Shown here piece after piece: positions 14,078-20,763 of a stretch of DNA of 21,869 bases. Source of the stretch: JBCCFK01 sp965262315 (GTDB lineage: Bacteria; Actinomycetota; Acidimicrobiia; Acidimicrobiales; UBA8592). The DNA lies in the NCBI GenBank assembly GCA_965262315.1, contig CBDHFJ010000048.1:1-21869 (forward strand), in the 5' to 3' direction. The notes beneath the pieces were generated by a model. It made no database searches. It was not told the DNA's origin and saw nothing but the letters and a program-made list of their open reading frames with translations. A program made the translations under genes and the position numbers. Positions within the stretch are counted from its first letter, which is position 1, and each line of letters begins with the position of its first letter.

Positions 14078-15703
14078 CTACTCGGCGCGCTCGATCGCCT
14101 GCGCGACGCTGATCCTGCCGTGGAGCATCGAGACGGCATGGGTCGGGTCGGCGCCGACGACGACATCGACGTGACGGACCCCGAGTCGGCGCACGTCGAC
14201 GATCAACTCGGTGGCGGTGTATTCGTCGCCCATCTCGAGCACGACCTCTCCCCCGCTGCCGACGACCAACTGCGAGTCGTGGCCGACGCGGTGCGTCCCG
14301 GGCTGGACCCGCGGCTGGAGCCCGAGCACGAGCGTCAGCGCGACGCCGGTGGCGGCCAGCGACCCACCGGGGAGGGTGCGCCACCAGTGGCGCCCGATCG
14401 CAAGTGCCACGGCGGCGGCCAGCCAGTCGAGCCCGACGGGCGCCACCGGCGCCGCGGCAGCGACGCGGGCGACGGCGCGGAGGAGCCCGAGCGCCACCCC
14501 GGTCACCGCGTGGATCGGGACCGCCAACAGGGGGACGACGCCGGCCACCAGACCGGCGGTCATTCCCCAGGCCATGACGGCGCCGGCCAGGGGTCCGGCG
14601 AGCACGTTGGCCGGCAGCGACACCACGCTGATCGGACCGAACATCGTCACCAGCAACGGCGCAACTGCAAGCTGGGCTGCGAGCGTGACCGCCACCGCCG
14701 AACGGAGGGCCTCGGGTCCGGCGAGGGCGGCCCGGATCCGGGGTTCGAGGACCACGATGCCGGCGGACGCGGCGACCGACAGGCGGAACGCCGCGGTCTC
14801 GGCCAGGAGCGGATCGATCACCAGGAGCGCGGTCACCGCCAACGCGAGGTTGCGAAGCGCGGTGGTGGGTCGGCCGACGGTTCCCGCGCTGACGGCGATC
14901 GCGGCCATCGCGGTCGCCCGCAGTACCGATGGTTCGAATCGGGTGACAGTGGCGAAGACCAACAGCACCACCATGGTCAGCAGCCACCGTCGTCCCCGCG
15001 GCAGGCGCGTTGCGAGCGGGCGCATCAGCGCGAGGACGTAGGCCACGTTCTGACCGGAGACCGCGAGCAGGTGCGTGAGACCCGCCTGCCGGAAGTCCGC
15101 CTCCACGCCGGGGTCCTGGCCGCGATCGTCACCGAACACCAGCCCGGTGAACAGCACCCGCCGCCGCTCCCCCAGCGGCTCGGCACCGTCGGACACCAGC
15201 GATCGCACGCCGTTCGCGGTCCGCCACAGCAGCCCGCCACTGCCGGCGGGGTGCACGGCCGTCAGTCGCAGGCGATCGGCGACGTGGAGGGCGGCTCGGC
15301 GCTCGTCCCGGCCTCGGTACGGGACGACTCGCCCCTCCACCGTCAGGTCGTGGCCGGCACTCGCCCGGCCGAGGACCGCTCCGGCAGCGCCGAACCCGGT
15401 GGCCAGGTACCGCCTCCCCTCCACGCGCACCACCGCCGACGTGGCCGCGCCGAAGCGATCAGGATCGGTCACCACGGTCGCGGTGCCACGGAGCGACGCG
15501 GGCTCGGCGGGTTGCAGCCCGCTCCACGATCGCTCGGCCAAAGACGAGCACAAGACCAGCGCCGCGATTGGCAGCACCAGCGGAAGGCGCACCACCACAG
15601 CGGCCCCCGCGAGCGCGATGCCGATCCACAGCGGCGTGGAGGTCGGGTTCGACGCGCCCATGAACGCGGCGACGGCGAGGAGGGCCACGGTGAGGTCGTT
15701 CAC
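14078..15703 (-). CDS. comEC: ComEC/Rec2-family DNA-uptake channel with degenerate C-terminal domain
   Basis: ComEC forms the inner-membrane channel that takes up single-stranded DNA during natural transformation. The 541-residue protein has N-terminal membrane segments, a short soluble region (VVRVEGRRYLATGFG), then the Competence-domain signature FTGLVFGDDRG, FRQAGLTHLLAVSGQNVAYV, RFEPSVLRATAMAAI and several more helices. Family members often carry a C-terminal metallo-beta-lactamase domain with HxHxDH. Here only about 80 residues remain (HDSQLVVGSGGEVVLEMGDE through VDVVVGADPTHAVSM) and the metal-binding histidines are lost. GTG 15703 overlaps the comEA stop (GTGA), which sets the start; the longer open frame upstream is a shadow of comEA. 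Confidence 0.9.
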   Translation of the reverse strand: MNDLTVALLAVAAFMGASNPTSTPLWIGIALAGAAVVVRLPLVLPIAALVLCSSLAERSWSGLQPAEPASLRGTATVVTDPDRFGAATSAVVRVEGRRYLATGFGAAGAVLGRASAGHDLTVEGRVVPYRGRDERRAALHVADRLRLTAVHPAGSGGLLWRTANGVRSLVSDGAEPLGERRRVLFTGLVFGDDRGQDPGVEADFRQAGLTHLLAVSGQNVAYVLALMRPLATRLPRGRRWLLTMVVLLVFATVTRFEPSVLRATAMAAIAVSAGTVGRPTTALRNLALAVTALLVIDPLLAETAAFRLSVAASAGIVVLEPRIRAALAGPEALRSAVAVTLAAQLAVAPLLVTMFGPISVVSLPANVLAGPLAGAVMAWGMTAGLVAGVVPLLAVPIHAVTGVALGLLRAVARVAAAAPVAPVGLDWLAAAVALAIGRHWWRTLPGGSLAATGVALTLVLGLQPRVQPGTHRVGHDSQLVVGSGGEVVLEMGDEYTATELIVDVRRLGVRHVDVVVGADPTHAVSMLHGRISVAQAIERAE

Positions 15704-16416
15704 GATCCGACCGTCACGAGATCTCGGAGTCGTTCGAGCTTCGCCGGCCCGATCCCCGGAACGTCCTGGAGCGAGGTCACGCTGGGGAACGGGCCGTGTT
15801 CGTCGCGGTGAGCCACGATGGCGGCCGCGGTGGCGGGTCCGATTCCCGGCAAGGCATCGAGTGCCTGCACGTCCGCTCGATTCAGGTCGACGGGCGCTTC
15901 GTCCTGCAGAGGGGAGGTACCGGATGCCACGACCACCGGCTCGCCGACCGCGGGGACGTGCACGTGGTCGGCATCGACCAGGATGCGGGCGAGGTTGATG
16001 CGGTCGAGGTCCGCATCGGCCGCCGGGCCCCCGGCCGCGGCGACGGCGTCGGCGACGCGCGCTTCGAACGGGACCTCGACGACCCCTGGCCGGGCGACGG
16101 CTCCGGCGACATGGACCACGATCGCCGTGGCCTCGGGGGGCTCGACAGCCATGAGCGCCGTCGGCGGATCGAGTGGTGCAACCGTCGGCAGGAGCTGTTC
16201 GAGCGGTGGCCCCTGGTCCGGCGGTCGGGTCAGCGCCCACACGGCTGCTGCAGCGATGGCGAGCACGACGGCACCGGCCGCGAGCCGCCACGGGCGACGG
16301 CCCTCGACGAGGTCCGCCAGTCGGTCGCGCAGCTCGGCGAGGCGCTCGCCCGCCGACGGTGTGGCCGGTGGACGCGGGAGCGGGGGTGGCTCCGAAGTGG
16401 ATCGGGCGGGCTCCAT
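15700..16416 (-). CDS. comEA: ComEA-family DNA-binding competence protein
   Basis: This 238-residue membrane protein binds incoming double-stranded DNA at the cell surface for ComEC. After a cytoplasmic Pro-rich start there is one membrane helix (WRLAAGAVVLAIAAAAVWAL), then a SLBB-like domain (VVHVAGAVARPGVVEVPFEA through NLARILVDADHVHVPAVGE) and a C-terminal pair of helix-hairpin-helix motifs (VDLNRADVQALDALPGIGPA, TAAAIVAHRDEHGPF, LQDVPGIGPAKLERLRDLV). I chose ATG 16416 over GTG 16440 because AGGAGGG stands 5 bases upstream of the ATG and nothing suitable precedes the GTG. It overlaps comEC by GTGA and follows the small HExxH gene by 47 bases. Confidence 0.93.
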   Translation of the reverse strand: MEPARSTSEPPPLPRPPATPSAGERLAELRDRLADLVEGRRPWRLAAGAVVLAIAAAAVWALTRPPDQGPPLEQLLPTVAPLDPPTALMAVEPPEATAIVVHVAGAVARPGVVEVPFEARVADAVAAAGGPAADADLDRINLARILVDADHVHVPAVGEPVVVASGTSPLQDEAPVDLNRADVQALDALPGIGPATAAAIVAHRDEHGPFPSVTSLQDVPGIGPAKLERLRDLVTVGS

Positions 16417-16463
16417 CGGGCCCTCCTGTGGTTCTGTCACCAGGAGGGGGAAGCCCGCTCACC

Positions 16464-16784
16464 CTATCCGGGGACGGCCTCGAGATCGTCGGGGTGGCGC
16501 TCCAACCAGTACGCCTCGACCTCTTGCGGTATGCGACGGTACGCGGCGTCGTGCGGATAGCCCCGCGCTCGCCAGCGCAGGTAGTGCGCGACGTAGGTCA
16601 CCAGGAATCGCACCGTGCCCTGTTGCGCGAACTGTCGGACGTGAACCAGTTCGTGCCGGAGCAGGCGTCGACTCGCCGACCGGCGACGCAGGATCACCAG
16701 TCGGCCGAGGGTGATGCCGGCGCTCCCGGGCGGCACGGGTCCGCCGAGCCAGAGCCAGTACCCGTCCCGGCGTTCGATGCCCAC
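16464..16784 (-). CDS. Small HExxH putative zinc metallopeptidase
   Basis: This 106-residue protein contains LLRHELVHVRQ (about residues 41-51), an HExxH zinc-site motif, and downstream IPQEVEAYWLE, whose glutamates could supply the third ligand, as in gluzincin-type minimal proteases. A short Gly-rich beta part comes first (MGIERRDGYWLWLGG, ITLGRLVILRR). No signal peptide is visible. Start GTG 16784 lacks a good ribosome site but lies 28 bases after the thioredoxin-TPR stop, so it is probably co-transcribed. I do not know its substrate. Its place directly before comEA-comEC may be an operon accident or may link it to envelope work. Confidence 0.7.
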   Translation of the reverse strand: MGIERRDGYWLWLGGPVPPGSAGITLGRLVILRRRSASRRLLRHELVHVRQFAQQGTVRFLVTYVAHYLRWRARGYPHDAAYRRIPQEVEAYWLERHPDDLEAVPG

Positions 16785-16812
16785 GTTGCCGCCAGACGTC
16801 AGCGGTCGCTGT

Positions 16813-17514
16813 TCAGAACAGGGCCGAGGACAGCTTGCGTCGGTACTCGCCGGTCAGCTCGTTCTCGGGCCCGAGCAGCTCGAGCAGGTCCACGAACTCC
16901 TGACGAGCGTCGTCGTCGGCCTTGACGCGGGTGAGCAGCCCGTCGAGCTTGGTGACGATCTCGTTCTGCTCGGGGGCACCGTTGCGGGCCAGCGCGGCGA
17001 GGTGGCGGGTCTCGGGGCTCTCCGGGATCCGGGCCAGGAGCTCCAGCGCGGTGTCGGGTTGACCCTGGTCGATCAACAGAGCGGCGAGCTTGGTCACGGC
17101 TTCGGGATGATCGGGCTGCTCCTGGAGCACCTTGATCAGGGATGCCTCGTCGCCCGCGGCCAGGAGCGCCTCGATGGCGTTCTCCTCCTCGGTGGGGAGC
17201 AGACGCTGCACGAACGCCGTGACCTCGGCCTCGCCTTGGGCGCCGACGAAGTGGTCGACGACCTGCCCGTCCTTGATGGCGTAGACCGCCGGGATGCCCT
17301 GGACCTGGAAGGCCTGGGAGACCTGGGGGTTCTCGTCGACGTTGACCTTGGCGAGCTCGACCTTGCCGGCGGTGGCGGCGATCACCTTCTCGATGATCGG
17401 CCCGAGCGTCTTGCAGGGCCCGCACCACGGGGCCCAGAGGTCGACGACGACGGGGACGACGGCGGAGCGTTCGATGACGTCGGTGTTGAACGTGGCGTCG
17501 GTGACGTCGCCCAT
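16813..17514 (-). CDS. cnoX: Thioredoxin-TPR co-chaperone (CnoX/YbbN type)
   Basis: This 233-residue protein has an N-terminal thioredoxin domain (about 1-110) with the intact active site DLWAPWCGPCKTLGP, the cis-proline area QGIPAVYAIKDGQVVDHFVG, and then a helical TPR-like region (ENAIEALLAAGDEASLIKVL, PEAVTKLAALLIDQGQPDTA, LELLARIPESPETRHLAAL, QEFVDLLELLGPENELTGEY). CnoX proteins hold oxidised clients and pass them to chaperones; E. coli CnoX lacks the CxxC pair, whereas this one keeps it and may be redox-active. The ATG at 17514 has GGAGG about 10 bases upstream. A TATCCT -10 box is at 17577-17582 on the minus strand. It heads the com gene group. Confidence 0.9.
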   Translation of the reverse strand: MGDVTDATFNTDVIERSAVVPVVVDLWAPWCGPCKTLGPIIEKVIAATAGKVELAKVNVDENPQVSQAFQVQGIPAVYAIKDGQVVDHFVGAQGEAEVTAFVQRLLPTEEENAIEALLAAGDEASLIKVLQEQPDHPEAVTKLAALLIDQGQPDTALELLARIPESPETRHLAALARNGAPEQNEIVTKLDGLLTRVKADDDARQEFVDLLELLGPENELTGEYRRKLSSALF

Positions 17515-17576
17515 GATGTGTGCCTCCGTGCGTGGACTGGTGCTCGCTCGAACGAGGCCGGCGAGCTGATCGGCTC

Positions 17577-17582
17577 AGGATA
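17577..17582 (-). promoter_or_regulatory. -10 box TATCCT upstream of the thioredoxin-TPR gene
   Basis: On the minus strand TATCCT lies 62 bases before the ATG at 17514, leaving a leader of about 55 nt that carries GGAGG. The rest of the 17515-17707 gap shows no ORF of coding character. Confidence 0.35.
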
Positions 17583-17664
17583 ACCGTGGAGCGGTGCCGC
17601 GGATTCCCATCGATGCCACTCGATCCCGACGTGCACCAATCGCGCGGTGTCGGCCCGCTTGGAG

Positions 17665-17670
17665 TAGGTT
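17665..17670 (+). promoter_or_regulatory. -10 box TAGGTT upstream of the PAC2 gene
   Basis: TAGGTT (17665-17670) would start a transcript near 17677, about 30 nt before the leader ORF at 17708. No -35 is evident. Confidence 0.3.
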
Positions 17671-17707
17671 CCGCGACCAGCACCAAGACGTCCGATCTGG
17701 AGAGTCC

Positions 17708-17734
17708 ATGCCCGCGTTCGACGAGCCCCGATGA
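17708..17734 (+). CDS. Putative 8-codon leader ORF coupled to the PAC2 gene
   Basis: ATG at 17708, preceded by GGAGAG (17699-17704), opens an 8-codon ORF (MPAFDEPR). Its TGA at 17732-17734 overlaps the PAC2 ATG at 17731 (ATGA). The ribosome site is closer to this ORF than to PAC2, which suggests translational coupling. It resembles the arrangement at 1628-1663. An alternative is that the site serves PAC2 directly with long spacing. Confidence 0.35.
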   Translation: MPAFDEPR

Positions 17735-18597
17735 GGGTCGAGAAGCACCGCGCCGCACACATGCGGCTCGACTCGCCGATCCTCCTCGTGTGCCTGGACG
17801 GCTGGGTCGACGCGGGCGGCGTGTTGGAGCGCACGTCTCGCGCGCTGCTCGACGGTCCTGCCGTCCTGCTCGCCGAGTTCGACGCCGACGACCTCGTGAA
17901 CTACCGCGCCCGGCGGCCGGTCATGCGCGTCGACAGCGGCATCAACACGGGGCTGGTGTGGCCCCACATCGAGTTGGTCGCAGTCCGAGATCTCGACGGG
18001 CGCGACGTGCTCGTTCTCACCGGCGTCGAACCCGACCGTCGATGGAGGGCGTTCGCTGCCGCCGTCGTGGAGCTCGCGCAGGAGCTCGGTGTCCGCATGG
18101 TGCTCTCGTTGGGCGCCTACCCGGCGGCAACGCCGCACACGCGCGACGTGTCGCTGTCCGCGGTGGGCACCACACCCAAGCTGGTCGAACAGGTCGGGTT
18201 CCTCGAGGGGAAACTCGATGTGCCGGCGGGCGTCCATGCCGCCATCGAGCGTGCGTGCGCCGACGCCGGCGTGCCTTCGGTCGGACTGTGGGCACCCGTC
18301 CCCCACTACATCGCCACCGAACCCTTTCCCGCAGCGGTCGTGGCCCTGCTGCGGGGTCTCGAACAGGTCGGCGACCGCCGGTTCCTGACCGACCACATGA
18401 GGGCCGAGGCCGAAGCCGTCAACGACCGCCTCGACGCCCTCGTCGTCGTGGACGAGGAGCGGGCCCGCATGGTGGGCAACCTCGAGTCCCACGCCGACAA
18501 CGTGGCTCGCACGCATCCGTCCGAGCTGCCCACGGGCGACGAGCTCGCCGAGCAGCTCCGGCGCTTCCTCGACGACACCGAGGACGACCTCGGGTAG
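17731..18597 (+). CDS. PAC2-family protein (proteasome assembly chaperone-like)
   Basis: This 288-residue protein matches the actinobacterial PAC2 family. LLVCLDGWVDAGGVLERTSR at the N-terminus, DDLVNYRARRPVMRVDSG, LVLTGVEPDRRWRAFAAAVV, SLGAYPAATPHTRDV and SVGLWAPVPHYIATEPFPAA are typical. In eukaryotes PAC2 helps build the 20S proteasome; in bacteria the fold occurs in ATP-grasp-associated and proteasome-bearing lineages, but its function is not settled. ATG 17731 is used; an internal ATG at 17761 (MRLDSPILL) lies closer to the conserved start and is possible. It diverges from the thioredoxin-TPR gene. Confidence 0.85.
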   Translation: MRVEKHRAAHMRLDSPILLVCLDGWVDAGGVLERTSRALLDGPAVLLAEFDADDLVNYRARRPVMRVDSGINTGLVWPHIELVAVRDLDGRDVLVLTGVEPDRRWRAFAAAVVELAQELGVRMVLSLGAYPAATPHTRDVSLSAVGTTPKLVEQVGFLEGKLDVPAGVHAAIERACADAGVPSVGLWAPVPHYIATEPFPAAVVALLRGLEQVGDRRFLTDHMRAEAEAVNDRLDALVVVDEERARMVGNLESHADNVARTHPSELPTGDELAEQLRRFLDDTEDDLG

Positions 18598-18634
18598 CCA
18601 CGATTCCCACGTAGCCGTTTCGCGCACAGCGGGT

Positions 18635-18640
18635 TAAGAT
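18635..18640 (+). promoter_or_regulatory. -10 box TAAGAT for the tRNA-Ala gene
   Basis: TAAGAT (18635-18640) matches four of six -10 consensus bases and is 26 nt before the mature tRNA 5' end. No convincing -35 is visible. Confidence 0.45.
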
Positions 18641-18650
18641 CGTCGCTCCA

Positions 18651-18664
18651 GGGAGTTCGCTCCC
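18651..18664 (+). other. UUCG-tetraloop hairpin in the pre-tRNA 5' leader
   Basis: GGGAG (18651-18655), TTCG and CTCCC (18660-18664) form a very stable small hairpin ending 2 nt before the tRNA. It would occupy nearly the whole 5' leader that RNase P removes. Confidence 0.6.
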
Positions 18665-18666
18665 GA

Positions 18667-18739
18667 GGGGCTATAGCTCAGTTGGAAGAGCGCTTCCATG
18701 GCATGGAAGAGGTCCGGGGTTCAATTCCCCGTAGCTCCA
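18667..18739 (+). tRNA. tRNA-Ala (anticodon GGC)
   Basis: The 73-nt cloverleaf has acceptor arms GGGGCTA (18667-18673) and TAGCTCC (18732-18738) with discriminator A. The D arm is GCTC/GAGC, the anticodon arm CTTCC/GGAAG holds loop ATGGCAT with anticodon GGC, and the T arm is CGGGG/CCCCG with loop TTCAATT. The G3:U70 pair that marks alanine tRNAs is present. The 3' CCA is not encoded. Confidence 0.97.
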
Positions 18740-18750
18740 CGTACGACATG

Positions 18751-18777
18751 GCCCCTGCCTCTGGCGGGGGGCTTCTT
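18751..18777 (+). terminator. Terminator of the tRNA gene
   Basis: GCCCCTGCC (18751-18759) pairs with GGCGGGGGGC (18763-18772) around a TCT loop, with one bulge, followed by TTCTT. It stands 11 nt past the tRNA end. Confidence 0.7.
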
Positions 18778-18790
18778 CGCGTCCGGGGGC

Positions 18791-18880
18791 TCAGCCGGTC
18801 ACGGGGCCTGTCGTCCCCAGCATCACCGCCACCACGAAGATGGTGATGATCATCAGCACCGCGAAGAACTTGTCGCCCAT
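18791..18880 (-). CDS. 29-residue single-span membrane protein
   Basis: On the minus strand ATG 18880 encodes MGDKFFAVLMIITIFVV, then AVMLGTTGPVTG and TGA. It is essentially one transmembrane helix with a short charged N-terminus. Third positions are G or C in 28 of 29 codons, which drops to about two thirds in the same frame upstream of this ATG; this supports both real coding and this start. A longer form from GTG 18958 (55 residues) is open but less likely. No function is known to me. It lies between the tRNA and rsfS. Confidence 0.55.
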   Translation of the reverse strand: MGDKFFAVLMIITIFVVAVMLGTTGPVTG

Positions 18881-19080
18881 GTCGTCTCGTCGCCCTCTCG
18901 TCTTCCTCGCCGACTTGGACGCCGCAGCAGCCGGAAGGTCGCGAAATTCAGCGGGCACCGGTGCCGCGCGAGGGACGGTGCTGAGGATCCCCCGAAGTTC
19001 GCAGCACCGGCGCCCGGCGCACCAGGAAGGACTCAGCGGCGAACCGAGCCCGTACGTGGCCTTCCCTGTCTAGGCGGTCG

Positions 19081-19120
19081 GCCTGGCCCCCTGCTGCCGA
19101 TGTGGCGAACGGGGTCAGGC
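19081..19120 (-). terminator. Imperfect hairpin downstream of rsfS
   Basis: GCCTGGCCCC (19081-19090) and GGGGTCAGGC (19111-19120) pair with a small internal bulge around a 20-nt loop. On the minus strand it begins 38 nt after the rsfS stop. The remaining bases between 18881 and 19158 hold a 12-bp palindrome, GGCACCGGTGCC (18954-18965), and nothing else I can assign. Confidence 0.4.
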
Positions 19121-19158
19121 CAGAGGATGAACAGTGCGTGGCCGAGCGGCCTCGAAGC

Positions 19159-19539
19159 TCAGCCAGCCGGCTGCCAGGGGATCCGGGGCTGATCGGACCA
19201 CAGGCGTTCGAGGTCGTAGTACGACCGCGATTCGGTGTCGAAGACATGGACGATGAAGTCGCCGTAGTCCATGAGCAGCCACTGGTACTCGTCCCGCCCC
19301 TCGATGCGCAGCGGCTTGGGGCCGTCCTGGAGGAAGAGCTGCTCCTCGATCTCCTCGGCGATGGCCCGGACCTGTCGGGTGTTGCGCCCGGAGATGATCA
19401 GGAAGTACTGCGTGATCGACAGCACGGCACCGACGTCGATGACGACGATCTCGGTCCCGAGCTTGTCATCGGCGGCGTGAGCCGCGGCCAGCGTCCAGCG
19501 CAGGTCGTCGGGCGTCTCGGGGGTGGTGTCGTGGGACAG
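19159..19539 (-). CDS. rsfS: Ribosomal silencing factor RsfS, apparent CTG start
   Basis: RsfS binds ribosomal protein L14 and blocks 30S-50S joining, saving energy in starved cells. The 126-residue product has the family core: LAAAHAADDKLGTEIVVIDV, LSITQYFLIISGRNTRQVRA, IAEEIEEQL, GRDEYQWLLMDYGDFIVHVF and YYDLERLW. No ATG, GTG or TTG lies in frame between the neighbouring gene and the conserved core. CTG at 19539-19537 has GAGGAG exactly 7 nt upstream, overlapping the LCP-like stop (TGAGGAG). I therefore call CTG as the start. It follows the LCP-like gene by 11 bases and belongs to nadD-LCP-rsfS. Confidence 0.9.
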   Translation of the reverse strand: MSHDTTPETPDDLRWTLAAAHAADDKLGTEIVVIDVGAVLSITQYFLIISGRNTRQVRAIAEEIEEQLFLQDGPKPLRIEGRDEYQWLLMDYGDFIVHVFDTESRSYYDLERLWSDQPRIPWQPAG

Positions 19540-19550
19540 CGCGGTGCTCC

Positions 19551-20744
19551 TCAGTCTCCCAGGGCCAGGCCCTGATCCTCGCCGATGATCACGGTCAGGT
19601 CGAAGACGACGTCGACCTCTTCTTCGAACCGCAGGTCCGCGTCCCCGAGGGCCCCGGCGATCGCCTGGGCCTCCTGCTCCCACTGCGCGTCGTGATAGAC
19701 GACCGAGCTCCGGTCGACCCCGAACGACGGGAAGGCGTTGCCGAGCGAGATGACCCGACCGCGGTTCCGCACGATCGGCGGTGTGTAGACGCCGGCGAGA
19801 TCGAGACCGCCCACCCCGTCCAGCAACTTGACCGTGGGGCGGTCGCCCGGCGTCGCGGGCAGCGGAAACGGGATCATCTCGGCGACGAACAGCCGGAGTG
19901 CCGGGATGTCGATCTGGGTGCCCGGAACCCCGGCGTCCAGCGTGACCGGTGTCCCCAGCGGGGTCTCGATGACCGGGCTCGCGGCGGCGATGCCCCGCAG
20001 GAAGCGACCGATGCCGGAGTCCACCTCGCCCGGCACGATGTTGGGGTCGTCCGAGGCGGTGATGCGGGCCAGCCACGCCTGCCAGAACGCCTCCTGGCGC
20101 GCCGACCGGCCGATCGGATGGTCGCCCGGGTTGACCCAGCCCAGGAAGGACGCCACGTCGGCAGGCGCCACGACGACGTTGCCGGCCGGGTAGACGGTCA
20201 CCGGTCCGTCGTCGCCGATCTCGGTCAGGGCCTCGCCGATGTCGACCGGGATGGAACCCGCCGGTTGGGTCAGCAGCTCCCACTGGGCCGCGTCGAGCAC
20301 GGTGATGCCATCGACGTTGACGTCCAACATGTTGGCGACGACTCGGCGGGTGCGGTCGACACCTTCCTGGCGCCAGGCGTCGATGATCCGGTCGAAGTTG
20401 CGGTTGCCGGGCAGGGTCGTCTCGGGCGCGACGTGCAGGACCGTGCCACCGATGTCGTTGGAGCCCAGGCTGAGGACCGTCACCATGGCCAGATCGCCCG
20501 CGGGGTCCAGGCTGAAGAGCATGTGGGACGGGCTGGGGTTGACGATCACCTCGTAGCCGGGTGCTGCAGGGTCGGTGACCACCTCCTGGACCGTGCCGTC
20601 GGTGGAGTCGAGGATCGCCGTCAGCGCGTACCAGACCAGCAACGGGATGGCGGCGGCCACAGCGATGGAGAGTGCGGGCAGGGCCCAGGCCCACAGCGGC
20701 CGGCGCTCAGGCCTGCCTCTGGTCGGTGCGGCGCGGGTGCTCAT
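19551..20744 (-). CDS. LCP/LytR_C-like membrane protein with degenerate LCP domain
   Basis: A 397-residue protein with one N-terminal membrane helix (about residues 18-42, WAWALPALSIAVAAAIPLLV) and a large outside part. The region MLFSLDPAGDLAMVTVLSLG through NFDRIIDAWRQEGVDRTRRV and VVANMLDVNVDGITVLDAAQ follows the LytR-CpsA-Psr pattern that normally attaches polymers to the wall, but the usual catalytic Asp/Arg motifs are not recognisable. The C-terminus (VKLLDGVGG, GRVISLGNAFPSF, SSVVYHDAQWEQEAQAIAGA, VDVVFDLTVIIGED) resembles LytR_C. ATG 20744 is 19 bases after nadD; ribosome site is unclear. LCP genes commonly sit between nadD and rsfS in Actinomycetota, which supports this call. Confidence 0.68.
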   Translation of the reverse strand: MSTRAAPTRGRPERRPLWAWALPALSIAVAAAIPLLVWYALTAILDSTDGTVQEVVTDPAAPGYEVIVNPSPSHMLFSLDPAGDLAMVTVLSLGSNDIGGTVLHVAPETTLPGNRNFDRIIDAWRQEGVDRTRRVVANMLDVNVDGITVLDAAQWELLTQPAGSIPVDIGEALTEIGDDGPVTVYPAGNVVVAPADVASFLGWVNPGDHPIGRSARQEAFWQAWLARITASDDPNIVPGEVDSGIGRFLRGIAAASPVIETPLGTPVTLDAGVPGTQIDIPALRLFVAEMIPFPLPATPGDRPTVKLLDGVGGLDLAGVYTPPIVRNRGRVISLGNAFPSFGVDRSSVVYHDAQWEQEAQAIAGALGDADLRFEEEVDVVFDLTVIIGEDQGLALGD

Positions 20745-20763
20745 CGTGTGGGGCCGGCGGTGG

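Noticed and set aside
19159..20694. A 511-codon minus frame running from the LCP-like gene into rsfS
   Set aside because: Only its last 126 codons match a family (RsfS). The earlier part is an out-of-frame reading of the LCP-like gene, so a fusion is not supported.
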